64,000 bases of DNA, taken from NCBI RefSeq assembly GCF_027107535.1, contig NZ_CP114283.1:372001-436000 (forward strand), read 5' to 3'. Below, piece after piece: positions 33,988-42,973 of this stretch. The notes under the pieces are model-generated. The model did not search any database and was not told the DNA's origin. It saw only the letters and a list, made by a program, of their open reading frames with translations. Position numbers and translations under genes: made by a program. The stretch comes from Streptomyces aurantiacus. GTDB taxonomy: Bacteria > Actinomycetota > Actinomycetes > Streptomycetales > Streptomycetaceae. Each line of letters begins with the position of its first letter. Within the stretch, counting starts at the first letter, position 1.

Positions 33988-36393
33988 ATGGCGGGGCTTT
34001 CTACCCCTCATCAGTTTGACCAGCCCACAACCCTCGCAGCTGCGGTACTGACCGACGACAACCGACTCATCGTGATCGTCATCGCGGTGGTCGCCCTTGC
34101 GGCGCTTGTCGTGGCCGGGGTCCTGGTACGCCAGGTACTCGCCGCGGGCGAGGGCACCGAAAGCATGAAGGAGATCGCGGTGGCGATCCAGGAGGGCGCG
34201 AATGCCTACCTGGGCCGGCAGATGCGAACGCTCGGCGTTTTCGCCGTCGTGGTGTTCTTCCTGCTCATGCTGCTGCCCGCGGACGACTGGAATCAGCGCG
34301 CCGGACGATCGATCTTCTTCCTGATCGGCGCGGCGTTCTCGGCGACCACCGGCTATATCGGTATGTGGCTCGCCGTACGCAGCAATGTGCGCGTGGCCGC
34401 CGCGGCACGGGAAGCGACTCCGGCGGAGGGTGAGCCCGAAAAGGATCTCACCGCCGTCTCGCACAAAGCCATGAAGATCGCTTTCCGCACGGGCGGCGTC
34501 GTCGGCATGTTCACGGTGGGGCTCGGTCTGCTGGGCGCCTCCTGTGTGGTGCTGGTGTACGCGGCCGACGCGCCGAAGGTCCTGGAGGGCTTCGGTCTCG
34601 GCGCCGCGCTGATCGCCATGTTCATGCGTGTCGGCGGAGGCATCTTCACCAAGGCCGCCGACGTCGGCGCCGACCTCGTCGGCAAGGTCGAGCAGGGCAT
34701 CCCGGAGGACGATCCGCGCAACGCCGCGACCATCGCCGACAACGTGGGTGACAACGTCGGCGACTGCGCAGGCATGGCCGCCGACCTCTTCGAGTCGTAC
34801 GCCGTCACGCTCGTCGCCGCGCTGATCCTCGGCAAGGCGGCCTTCGGCGACGCCGGGCTCGCCTTCCCGCTGATCGTGCCCGCGATCGGCGTGCTCACCG
34901 CGATGATCGGCATCTTCGCGGTGGCTCCGCGCCGTGCGGACCGCAGCGGGATGAGTGCCATCAATCGTGGGTTCTTCATCTCCGCGGTGTTCTCGCTGGC
35001 GCTGGTGGCCGTGGCGGTCTTCGTCTATCTGCCGTCCTCGTACGCGGACCTGGACGGAGTCACGGACGAGGCCATCCTCGGCAACGCGGGCGACCCGCGG
35101 ATCCTCGCCCTCCTCGCCGTCGCCATCGGCATCGTGCTGGCCGCGCTGATCCAGCAGCTGACCGGCTACTTCACCGAGACGACCCGTCGCCCGGTGAAGG
35201 ACATCGGCAAGACCTCGCTCACCGGCCCGGCCACCGTCGTCCTCGCCGGAATCTCGCTCGGTCTCGAATCGGCCGTCTACACCGCTCTGCTGATCGGCCT
35301 CGGCGTGTACGGGGCCTTCCTGCTCGGCGGCACGTCGATCATGCTGGCGCTGTTCGCGGTGGCCCTGGCCGGTACCGGTCTGCTCACCACGGTCGGTGTC
35401 ATCGTCGCGATGGACACCTTCGGCCCGGTCTCCGACAACGCGCAGGGCATCGCCGAGATGTCCGGCGACGTCGAGGGCGCGGGCGCGCAGGTGCTCACCG
35501 ACCTGGACGCCGTCGGCAACACCACCAAGGCCATCACCAAGGGCATCGCCATCGCCACCGCCGTACTCGCGGCGGCGGCGCTCTTCGGCTCGTACCGGGA
35601 TGCCATCCTCACGGCCGCGAACGACGTGGGGGAGAAGGTCTCGGGCCCGGGCGCACCGATGAACCTGATGATGGACATCTCACAGCCCAACAACCTGGTG
35701 GGGCTCATCGCGGGCGCCGCGGTCGTCTTCCTCTTCTCGGGGCTGGCGATCAACGCGGTGTCGCGGTCCGCCGGGGCCGTGGTCTACGAGGTGCGGCGGC
35801 AGTTCCGAGAGCATCCCGGGATCATGGACTACACCGAGAAGCCCGAGTACGGGCGCGTCGTCGACATCTGTACGAAGGACGCGTTGCGCGAGCTGACCAC
35901 GCCGGGTCTGCTCGCCGTACTGACGCCGATCGCGATCGGGTTCACGCTCGGGGTCGGCGCACTCGGCTCCTTCCTCGCGGGCGCCATCGGCACCGGCACG
36001 CTGATGGCGGTCTTCCTCGCCAACTCCGGTGGCGCGTGGGACAACGCCAAGAAACTCGTCGAGGACGGCCACCATGGCGGCAAGGGCAGTGAGGCCCACG
36101 CCGCGACGGTGATCGGCGACACGATCGGCGACCCCTTCAAGGACACCGCGGGGCCGGCGATCAACCCTCTCCTGAAGGTGATGAACCTCGTGGCGCTGCT
36201 CATCGCGCCCGCGGTGGTCAAATTCAGCTACGGCGAGGACAAGAGCGTGGGCATGCGGGTTCTCATCGCGGTGCTCTCGCTCACCGTCATCGTGGGCGCG
36301 GTGTACGTGTCCAAGCGGCGCGGCATCGCGGTGGGTGACGAAGGCAACTCCGAGCGGGTGGCCAAGTCGGCTGATCCGGCGGTGGTTTCGTAA
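33988..36393 (+). CDS. hppA: H+-translocating membrane pyrophosphatase, K+-independent type
   Basis: This 801-residue integral membrane protein with about 16 helices hydrolyses pyrophosphate and pumps protons. The substrate site DVGADLVGKVEQGIPEDDPRN is intact. At the residue that distinguishes the two subclasses the sequence is GNTTKAITKG, with Lys514 (codon 35527-35529), which marks K+-independent enzymes; K+-dependent ones have Ala. A perfect AAGGAGGA is placed before the ATG. The gene is transcribed alone, with a long upstream region and a very strong 19-bp terminator, so it is probably a single transcription unit. Confidence 0.95.
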   Translation: MAGLSTPHQFDQPTTLAAAVLTDDNRLIVIVIAVVALAALVVAGVLVRQVLAAGEGTESMKEIAVAIQEGANAYLGRQMRTLGVFAVVVFFLLMLLPADDWNQRAGRSIFFLIGAAFSATTGYIGMWLAVRSNVRVAAAAREATPAEGEPEKDLTAVSHKAMKIAFRTGGVVGMFTVGLGLLGASCVVLVYAADAPKVLEGFGLGAALIAMFMRVGGGIFTKAADVGADLVGKVEQGIPEDDPRNAATIADNVGDNVGDCAGMAADLFESYAVTLVAALILGKAAFGDAGLAFPLIVPAIGVLTAMIGIFAVAPRRADRSGMSAINRGFFISAVFSLALVAVAVFVYLPSSYADLDGVTDEAILGNAGDPRILALLAVAIGIVLAALIQQLTGYFTETTRRPVKDIGKTSLTGPATVVLAGISLGLESAVYTALLIGLGVYGAFLLGGTSIMLALFAVALAGTGLLTTVGVIVAMDTFGPVSDNAQGIAEMSGDVEGAGAQVLTDLDAVGNTTKAITKGIAIATAVLAAAALFGSYRDAILTAANDVGEKVSGPGAPMNLMMDISQPNNLVGLIAGAAVVFLFSGLAINAVSRSAGAVVYEVRRQFREHPGIMDYTEKPEYGRVVDICTKDALRELTTPGLLAVLTPIAIGFTLGVGALGSFLAGAIGTGTLMAVFLANSGGAWDNAKKLVEDGHHGGKGSEAHAATVIGDTIGDPFKDTAGPAINPLLKVMNLVALLIAPAVVKFSYGEDKSVGMRVLIAVLSLTVIVGAVYVSKRRGIAVGDEGNSERVAKSADPAVVS

Positions 36394-36428
36394 CACCTGG
36401 GCCATCACCTGGCCAGGTTCGGCTCAAC

Positions 36429-36470
36429 GGACGGGCGGGCGGCGCGTATTGACGCGCCGTCCGCCCGTCC
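36429..36470 (+). terminator. Terminator after hppA
   Basis: A 19-bp stem with one mismatch (36429-36447 with 36452-36470) closes on ATTG, 35 bases after the stop. Confidence 0.88.
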
Positions 36471-36614
36471 GTCTGTGTGCGCGCCCTGTTCGTGAGCCAT
36501 ATCTCGCTTGGTGCAAATGGCTTCAATAGTGGTCCAAACGGATGTTCGTCACGGTGGGGTCGCCCGCTCGGCGTGTATGTTCCGGGGCCGAGAGCCATGG
36601 AAGGGACCAATCCG

Positions 36615-37187
36615 GTGAACAAGAAGCTCGCGGCCGCACTGTCCGGCGGTGCGGTACTGGTACTGGCGATGTCTGGATGCAGCAGTGACGACAGCAGTGA
36701 CAAGCTGAACTCCTGGGCCAAGGAGGTCTGCGACGCGGTGCAGCCGCAGGCGAAGAAGATCGAGGCCGCCAACACCGCGATCCAGAAGCAGACCTCGGAC
36801 AACAGCACTCCGGCGGACGTGCAGAAGACCGACTCGCAGGCCTTCCAGGACATGTCCGACGCCTACAAGGCGATCGGCACGGCCGTGAACAAGGCCGGGG
36901 CCCCGGACGTGGAGAACGGCGAGAAGAAGCAGACGGACGCCGTCAAGGAGCTCAACACCATCTCCTCGTCGTACGCCGACCTCAAGAAGCAGGTCGACGA
37001 CCTCGACACGAAGGACCAGGCGAAGTTCGCCGACGGTCTGAAGGGGATCGCCACCCAGCTGGACAAGCTGAGTCAGAGCGGCAACGACGCCCTCAAGAAG
37101 CTGGAGGAGGGCGACGTGGGCAAGGCGATGGCCAAGCAGGAGAGCTGCAAGAGCGCGTCCGCCTCGGCCTCGGCGACGAAGAGCTGA
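36615..37187 (+). CDS. Small secreted lipoprotein, helical
   Basis: This 190-residue protein has a lipoprotein signal peptide with lipobox MSGC (cleavage before Cys22). The mature part is almost entirely charged and helical (KLNSWAKEVCDAVQPQAKKIEAANTAIQKQ ...) with Lys/Asp-rich coiled-coil-like segments and ends in SASASASATKS. There are only a few cysteines. I recognise no enzyme domain; conserved small lipoproteins of this type are common in Streptomyces. The GTG at 36615 is chosen because GGAAGGGA is upstream; an ATG at 36597 would add six residues. TATGTT at 36576-36581 may be the -10. Confidence 0.75.
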   Translation: MNKKLAAALSGGAVLVLAMSGCSSDDSSDKLNSWAKEVCDAVQPQAKKIEAANTAIQKQTSDNSTPADVQKTDSQAFQDMSDAYKAIGTAVNKAGAPDVENGEKKQTDAVKELNTISSSYADLKKQVDDLDTKDQAKFADGLKGIATQLDKLSQSGNDALKKLEEGDVGKAMAKQESCKSASASASATKS

Positions 37188-37266
37188 CCCTCGGCGTCGC
37201 CTCCCGGAGCCGGGGCGCCGCTCGCGCCCTCCCGGCGCCGGGGCGCCCTCCGGGGCCAGGTACTTC

Positions 37267-37299
37267 GGTGAGCCGCCCGGCGCTGTCGGGCGGCTCACC
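37267..37299 (+). terminator. Terminator after lipoprotein gene
   Basis: A perfect 13-bp stem pairs GGTGAGCCGCCCG (37267-37279) with CGGGCGGCTCACC (37287-37299). Confidence 0.85.
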
Positions 37300-37425
37300 T
37301 GTTTGCCTCGCCGACGGCGACCTGTTCCGCACCGTGGGGCGCGCACGGGCCCCGCTCCGCGGAAGGATCGTCCGCGGCGGTAGCGGCGCGCCCGCCCTTC
37401 GCCGGTTGCGCGTCACAATGGGCGG

Positions 37426-38955
37426 GTGAGTAACACCAGCCTGGCACCGCTGCCCTCGTCCGACCGCACCGACGTCATCGCGCGGCTGCGCGACGCCCTC
37501 CTGGGCGCCTCCTTCAGCGCCGACGGTCTGCTCGACCTCCTCGGCGCCCCCGCCTACGCGGCACTGGCGCGCAGCGAGACCGTGCCCGCGCTCCGGGCGA
37601 CCAGGGGCGACTCCCCGCTGGAGGCGCTCGTACGGCTGTTCCTGCTCCAGCACCCCGTGCCGTACGCGCGCGTGGTGGACGTCCTGCCGGTGGAGGACTG
37701 CCTGGAGAGCGGCTGGCTGATCCGCGTCGGCGGGGACGAGGTCGCGGCGGCGGTCGACGTACGGCCGTACGGCGGGCCCGGTGGCGAGGACTGGTTCATC
37801 GTCTCGGACCTGGGCTGCGCGGTCGGCGGGGCCGGTGGCGTCGGCAGCCGGAGCACGCAGACCGGTGCCGCCGTCGTACTGGGCGTGGGCGGCGCCTCCA
37901 CGACCCTCGCGGGCGTCACCGTGCGCACCCCCGTCGCCTCCGCGCTCGACCTCGGCACCGGCTCCGGAATCCAGGCGCTGCACGCCGCACAGCACGCCAC
38001 ACGCGTCAGCGCGGCCGACCTCAACCCCCGTGCGCTGCACATCACCTCGCTCACGCTCGCCCTCTCCGGGGCTCCGGCGGCCGATCTGCGTCAGGGGTCC
38101 CTCTTCGAGCCGGTGGCCGACGAGACGTTCGACCTGATCGTCTCGAACCCGCCCTTCGTGATCTCGCCCGGCGCCCGGCTCACCTACCGCGACGGCGGAA
38201 TGGGCGGGGACGATCTGTGCCGCACGCTCGTTCAGGAGGCGGGAGCCCGTCTGAACGAGGGGGGATACGCGCAGTTCCTGGCCAACTGGCAGCACGTGGA
38301 GGGTGAGGACTGGCAGGACCGGCTGCGCTCCTGGGTGCCGCGCGGCTGTGACGCGTGGATCGTGCAGCGCGAGGTCCAGGACGTCACGCAGTACGCGGAG
38401 CTGTGGCTGCGCGACGCGGGCGACCACCACGGCGACTCCGTGGAGTACCAGGCCCGGTACGACGCCTGGCTGGACGAGTTCGAGGCGCGGAAGGTGAAGG
38501 CCGTCGGCTTCGGCTGGATCACCCTGCGCAGGTCGGGGGCCGAGCTGCCCTCGGTCGTCCTGGAGGAGTGGCCGCACCCCGTCGAGCAGCCGCTCGGCGA
38601 CACCGTGCGCGCGCACTTCGAGCGGGTGGACTATCTGCGTGCGCATGACGACGCGGCCCTGCTCGCCGGGCACTTCAGGCTCGCCGACGAGATCGTGCAG
38701 GAGCAGGTGGGACTGCCCGGCGCGGAGGACCCGGAGCACGTCGTGCTGCGCCAGCACCGCGGCATGCGGCGGGCCACGAAGGTGGACACGGTCGGCGCCG
38801 GCTTCGCGGGCGTCTGCGACGGCACGCTGAGCGCGGGGCGGATCCTGGACGCCATCGCCCAACTGGTCGGAGAGGACCCGGTGTTGCTCCGGGACCGGAC
38901 GCCCGCCCAGATCCGGCTGCTGGTCGAGCAGGGTTTCATCGAACCCGCACAGTGA
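37426..38955 (+). CDS. Class I SAM-dependent methyltransferase with DUF7059-like N-terminus
   Basis: This 509-residue protein has an N-terminal helical domain (1-150) and a Rossmann methyltransferase domain with motif I LDLGTGSGIQALHA at about 175-188. Its catalytic motif is NPPF at 241-244. NPPF is shared by N5-glutamine (PrmC-like), N6-adenine and some rRNA methyltransferases, so the acceptor is probably an amino or amide nitrogen but its identity is open. A C-terminal winged-helix-like domain (ILDAIAQLVGEDPVLLRDRT...) follows. CACAAT at 37414-37419 sits six bases before the GTG, so the mRNA is probably leaderless. Confidence 0.8.
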   Translation: MSNTSLAPLPSSDRTDVIARLRDALLGASFSADGLLDLLGAPAYAALARSETVPALRATRGDSPLEALVRLFLLQHPVPYARVVDVLPVEDCLESGWLIRVGGDEVAAAVDVRPYGGPGGEDWFIVSDLGCAVGGAGGVGSRSTQTGAAVVLGVGGASTTLAGVTVRTPVASALDLGTGSGIQALHAAQHATRVSAADLNPRALHITSLTLALSGAPAADLRQGSLFEPVADETFDLIVSNPPFVISPGARLTYRDGGMGGDDLCRTLVQEAGARLNEGGYAQFLANWQHVEGEDWQDRLRSWVPRGCDAWIVQREVQDVTQYAELWLRDAGDHHGDSVEYQARYDAWLDEFEARKVKAVGFGWITLRRSGAELPSVVLEEWPHPVEQPLGDTVRAHFERVDYLRAHDDAALLAGHFRLADEIVQEQVGLPGAEDPEHVVLRQHRGMRRATKVDTVGAGFAGVCDGTLSAGRILDAIAQLVGEDPVLLRDRTPAQIRLLVEQGFIEPAQ

Positions 38956-39378
38956 CGTCCGGGGCGGACGACACCGGCGGCACGGCCGGGCCCGGCACCG
39001 ACGGCACAGCCGGGCCCGGCGCCGGCGTGCGGCCCGCCGTGGCACGGCACGCGGCGCGGAGCCCGGGGGAAGCCGGGTTCGGCGTTCAGGCCGGCGTCGT
39101 ATCCGGTCGAGCGGTGGACCGTGGCGTCGGCACGGGAACGAAGGGGAACGAAGGGGAACGAGCGGTTTCCCGTGCGGTGTGACGGACTCCATTCGAGAGA
39201 TGGCCGACTTCCGGCAGGTGCGGTGGCCGGCCCTGTGCGGAGGATGCGGTCGCGGTGTGATTGATTCCGCATCGGGCCGCACAGCGCTGTCCGCCTCCCG
39301 TTCACCCGGGGTTGGGATCCCGGTCTCCCGGAGGTGCCAGCGTCCGACCCGGGGCACGAACGGGCGAAGGGACGAGCC
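38956..39378. other. Intergenic region with tandem repeats, no convincing gene
   Basis: GGGAACGAAG is repeated three times in tandem (39134-39163, the third copy ending GC). A GC-rich CCGGGCCCGGC motif is duplicated at about 38985-39025. A 76-codon reading frame beginning at the overlapping GTG 38952 is Gly/Ala/Thr-rich, runs through the decamer repeat and has no domain; I do not call it a gene. Confidence 0.5.
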
Positions 39379-39576
39379 ATGGAGAGCGGACCGGCGATCT
39401 TCACGGGATCGGTGTTCGCCCTGTTCGGAGGCGGGCTGCTGCTGTGGACGGCGGTCCGGCTGCGGCAGCGGGCCCCCATCGCCCACGAAGTGAATCCCGT
39501 CGCCTCGGCGGCGGTCGCGGGCTTCGCCGGGATGGCCGCCGTGTTCCTCGCCGTGTGGTGTTTCACCCGCACCTGA
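39379..39576 (+). CDS. Small two-helix membrane protein (65 aa)
   Basis: This 65-residue protein has two membrane helices (about 6-24 and 42-60) joined by a short polar loop with RLRQRAPIAHEVNP. The ATG at 39379 is preceded by GAAGGGA. There is no known domain. It lies alone between the methyltransferase gene and topA, in the same direction. I do not know its function. Confidence 0.68.
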   Translation: MESGPAIFTGSVFALFGGGLLLWTAVRLRQRAPIAHEVNPVASAAVAGFAGMAAVFLAVWCFTRT

Positions 39577-39812
39577 GTGCCGGGCCACCGACACGCACGG
39601 GCCTTTCCCCGGCCGGGGAACGCCGCCCGCGGTGTCCGGGAATCGCCGCCCTCCGGCGGGTACGGCCATGATCGACACCTCCCGCGCCCCTCCTCTCCGG
39701 TAATTGAGAGGTCACCCTCCGGATGGCCCGGAAACGGCAGGTCGGCACTCCGGGCGGCAGGAATGGCGGGAGTCGGGTTACCGTTCGAGTGGCCGTTGCG
39801 GGCTTTTCCCGT

Positions 39813-39842
39813 TTGACACGGGGGCGGGATGTACCGTCACAC
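39813..39842 (+). promoter_or_regulatory. Candidate topA promoter
   Basis: TTGACA at 39813-39818 is a perfect -35. TCACAC at 39837-39842 is an 18-base-spaced -10 candidate. The G-rich spacer and long spacing would suit supercoiling control, which is known for topA in Streptomyces. Confidence 0.4.
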
Positions 39843-39923
39843 TCCGCAGCGTCAGCATGACCCGAGCCCCGGGTTCCAGGCCTGGGGCGAGACCCCCTGC
39901 GTCGACCGGAGAGAAGAGCGAAG

Positions 39924-42764
39924 TTGTCCCCGACCAGCGAGACCGCACACGGCGGCCGCCGACTCGTCATCGTCGAGTCGCCTGCCAAGGCGAAGACGAT
40001 CAAGGGCTATCTCGGCCCCGGATACGTCGTCGAAGCGAGTGTCGGGCACATCCGCGACCTCCCCAACGGCGCCGCGGAGGTGCCCGAGAAGTACACCGGC
40101 GAGGTGCGTCGGCTCGGCGTGGACGTCGAGAACGACTTCCAGCCGATCTACGTGGTCAACGCTGACAAGAAGGCCCAGGTCAAGAAGCTCAAGGACCTGC
40201 TGAAGGATTCCGACGAGCTCTTCCTCGCAACCGATGAGGACCGCGAGGGCGAGGCCATCGCGTGGCACCTTCTCGAGGTCCTGAAGCCCAAGGTCCCCGT
40301 CCACCGGATGGTCTTCCACGAGATCACCAAGGACGCGATCCGCAGTGCCGTCGCCAACCCGCGCGAGCTCAACCAGCGCATGGTCGACGCCCAGGAGACC
40401 CGCCGTATCCTCGACCGCCTCTACGGCTACGAGGTCTCGCCGGTCCTGTGGAAGAAGGTCATGCCGCGTCTGTCGGCGGGCCGCGTCCAGTCCGTGGCGA
40501 CCCGCCTCGTCGTCGAGCGGGAGCGCGAGCGCATCGCCTTCCGCTCCGCCGAGTACTGGGACCTCACGGGCACCTTCGGCACCGGCCGCGCCGGTGACCA
40601 GAGCGACCCGTCGAGCCTGGTAGCCCGGCTGACCGCGGTCGACGGCAAGCGCGTCGCACAGGGCCGCGACTTCGACTCGCTCGGGCAGATCAAGGGTGCG
40701 AACACCCTCCACCTGGACGAGACGAACGCCCGCGCGCTCGCCGCCGCCCTGGAGAACACGGACTTCTCCGTACGGTCCGTCGAGTCGAAGCCGTACCGCC
40801 GCTCGCCGTACGCGCCGTTCCGTACGACGACGCTCCAGCAGGAGGCCAGCCGCAAGCTCGGCTTCGGCGCGAAGGCCACGATGCAGGTGGCGCAGAAGCT
40901 GTACGAGAACGGCTTCATCACCTACATGCGTACCGACTCCACGACCCTCTCGGACACCGCGGTCTCCGCGGCCCGGGCGCAGGTCACGCAGCTCTACGGT
41001 GCGAACTACCTGCCGGACAAGCCGCGCACGTACGCCGGGAAGGTCAAGAACGCGCAGGAGGCGCACGAGGCGATCCGCCCGTCGGGCGATCGTTTCCGCA
41101 CTCCGGCCGAGACGGGTCTGACCGGTGACCAGTTCAGGCTGTACGAGCTGATCTGGAAGCGGACCGTCGCCTCCCAGATGAAGGACGCCACCGGCAACTC
41201 CGTCACCGTGAAGATCGCGGGCAGGGCCTCCGACGGCCGGGACGCCGAGTTCAGCGCGTCCGGCAAGACGATCACCTTCCACGGCTTCCTGAAGGCGTAC
41301 GTCGAGGGCGCGGACGACCCGAACGCCGAGCTGGACGACCGCGAGCGCCGCCTGCCGCAGGTCGGCGAGGGCGACCCGCTGTCCGCCGAGGAGATCTCGG
41401 TCGACGGCCACGCGACCAAGCCCCCGGCCCGCTACACCGAGGCCAGCCTCGTCAAGGAGCTCGAAGAGCGGGAGATCGGCCGCCCGTCGACGTACGCGTC
41501 GATCATCGGCACGATCCTCGACCGCGGATACGTGTTCAAGAAGGGGACGGCCCTCGTGCCCTCCTTCCTGTCCTTCGCCGTGGTCAACCTGCTGGAGAAG
41601 CACTTCGGACGGCTCGTCGACTACGACTTCACGGCCAGGATGGAGGACGACCTCGACCGCATCGCGCGGGGCGAGGCCCGGTCCGTCCCGTGGCTCAGGC
41701 GTTTCTACTTCGGCGAGGGCGACGCGGTCGGCGCAGCCGCCGCGGCGGAGGCGGGCAACGGCGACGGGGACCACCTCGGCGGTCTCAAGGAGCTCGTCAC
41801 CGACCTGGGCGCCATCGACGCCCGCGAGGTGTCGTCGTTCTCCGTGGCCGGCAGCGACATCATGCTGCGCGTCGGTCGCTACGGTCCGTACGTCGAGCGC
41901 GGCGAGAAGGACTCCGAGAACCACCAGCGGGCCGATGTCCCCGAGGACCTGGCCCCCGACGAGCTGACGGTCGAGCTCGCGGAGGAGCTGCTCGCCAAGC
42001 CCAGCGGCGACTTCGAGCTCGGAGCCGACCCGGCGACGGGCCACCAGATCATCGCCAGGGACGGCCGCTACGGCCCGTACGTCACCGAGGTGCTCCCCGA
42101 GGGCACCCCGAAGACCGGCAAGAACGCCGTGAAGCCGCGTACCGCGTCGCTCTTCAAGTCGATGTCCCTGGACACCGTCACGCTTCAGGACGCGCTCAAG
42201 CTGATGTCGCTGCCGCGCGTCGTCGGCAAGGACGCCGAGGGCGTGGAGATCACCGCGCAGAACGGGCGGTACGGGCCGTACCTGAAGAAGGGCACGGACT
42301 CCCGGTCGCTCACGGCCGAGGACCAGCTCTTCACGATCACCCTCGACGAGGCCCTCGCGATCTACGCGCAGCCCAAGCAGCGCGGCCGGGCGGCCGCCAA
42401 GCCGCCGCTGAAGGAGCTCGGCGCCGACCCGGTCAGCGGGCAGCCGGTCGTCGTCAAGGACGGACGCTTCGGGGCGTACGTCACCGACGGCGAGACCAAC
42501 GCGACCCTGCGGTCCGGCGACAGCGTCGAGGAACTCACTCCGGAGCGGGGCTTCGAGCTGCTCGCGGAGAAGCGGGCGAAGGGGCCGGCCAAGAAGACGG
42601 CGAGGAAGGCCCCCGCCAAGAAGGCACCGGCCAAGAAGGCGCCCGCGAAGAAGACCGCCGCCAAGAAGACCACGGCCACGAAGACGGCGGCAAAGAAGAC
42701 CACCACCGCCAAGAAGACGACGGCCAAGAAGGTCACCGCGGCCAGGGCGACGGCCGAGGACTGA
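39924..42764 (+). CDS. topA: DNA topoisomerase I
   Basis: This 946-residue type IA topoisomerase has the Toprim motif ESPAKAKTI and DEDREGEAIAWH, and the catalytic Tyr334 in ITYMRTDST, with Arg336. It relaxes negative supercoils. After four C-terminal repeat domains with GRYGPY/GRFGAY motifs, the last ~58 residues are a Lys/Ala/Thr tail with several AKK repeats. There are no cysteines, so the zinc fingers of E. coli TopA are absent. This tail is known in Streptomyces and mycobacteria to give high processivity. The start is a TTG at 39924 preceded by GGAGAGAAG; the conserved SPTSETAHGGRRLVIVE start supports it. Confidence 0.96.
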   Translation: MSPTSETAHGGRRLVIVESPAKAKTIKGYLGPGYVVEASVGHIRDLPNGAAEVPEKYTGEVRRLGVDVENDFQPIYVVNADKKAQVKKLKDLLKDSDELFLATDEDREGEAIAWHLLEVLKPKVPVHRMVFHEITKDAIRSAVANPRELNQRMVDAQETRRILDRLYGYEVSPVLWKKVMPRLSAGRVQSVATRLVVERERERIAFRSAEYWDLTGTFGTGRAGDQSDPSSLVARLTAVDGKRVAQGRDFDSLGQIKGANTLHLDETNARALAAALENTDFSVRSVESKPYRRSPYAPFRTTTLQQEASRKLGFGAKATMQVAQKLYENGFITYMRTDSTTLSDTAVSAARAQVTQLYGANYLPDKPRTYAGKVKNAQEAHEAIRPSGDRFRTPAETGLTGDQFRLYELIWKRTVASQMKDATGNSVTVKIAGRASDGRDAEFSASGKTITFHGFLKAYVEGADDPNAELDDRERRLPQVGEGDPLSAEEISVDGHATKPPARYTEASLVKELEEREIGRPSTYASIIGTILDRGYVFKKGTALVPSFLSFAVVNLLEKHFGRLVDYDFTARMEDDLDRIARGEARSVPWLRRFYFGEGDAVGAAAAAEAGNGDGDHLGGLKELVTDLGAIDAREVSSFSVAGSDIMLRVGRYGPYVERGEKDSENHQRADVPEDLAPDELTVELAEELLAKPSGDFELGADPATGHQIIARDGRYGPYVTEVLPEGTPKTGKNAVKPRTASLFKSMSLDTVTLQDALKLMSLPRVVGKDAEGVEITAQNGRYGPYLKKGTDSRSLTAEDQLFTITLDEALAIYAQPKQRGRAAAKPPLKELGADPVSGQPVVVKDGRFGAYVTDGETNATLRSGDSVEELTPERGFELLAEKRAKGPAKKTARKAPAKKAPAKKAPAKKTAAKKTTATKTAAKKTTTAKKTTAKKVTAARATAED

Positions 42765-42784
42765 TCCTCTTTCCGGTGAACGGC

Positions 42785-42815
42785 CGGGCGGCACACCGTT
42801 TTTCGGTGCCGCCCG
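42785..42815 (+). terminator. Terminator after topA
   Basis: CGGGCGGCAC (42785-42794) pairs with GTGCCGCCCG (42806-42815), ten base pairs with possible extension. A second small hairpin GGTCCG/CGGACC lies at 42844-42859. Confidence 0.65.
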
Positions 42816-42973
42816 GGCCACACACTGTTTTCGGTCGAGGACCGGTCCGGTGGCGGACCGCCTCCTTCACTTTCCGTTCGCCGAACGAACGCCCCGGGAC
42901 CACTTGGTGTCGGGGCCGTTCGCATGTTCGGGGGCCTCTTCGGGGAGCGGGCCCGTCCGGATAGGCTGGCAGG

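Noticed and set aside
38952..39182. 76-codon frame overlapping the methyltransferase stop
   Set aside because: Low-complexity Gly/Thr/Ala product, runs through a decamer repeat, no domain; the GTGA overlap alone is not enough.
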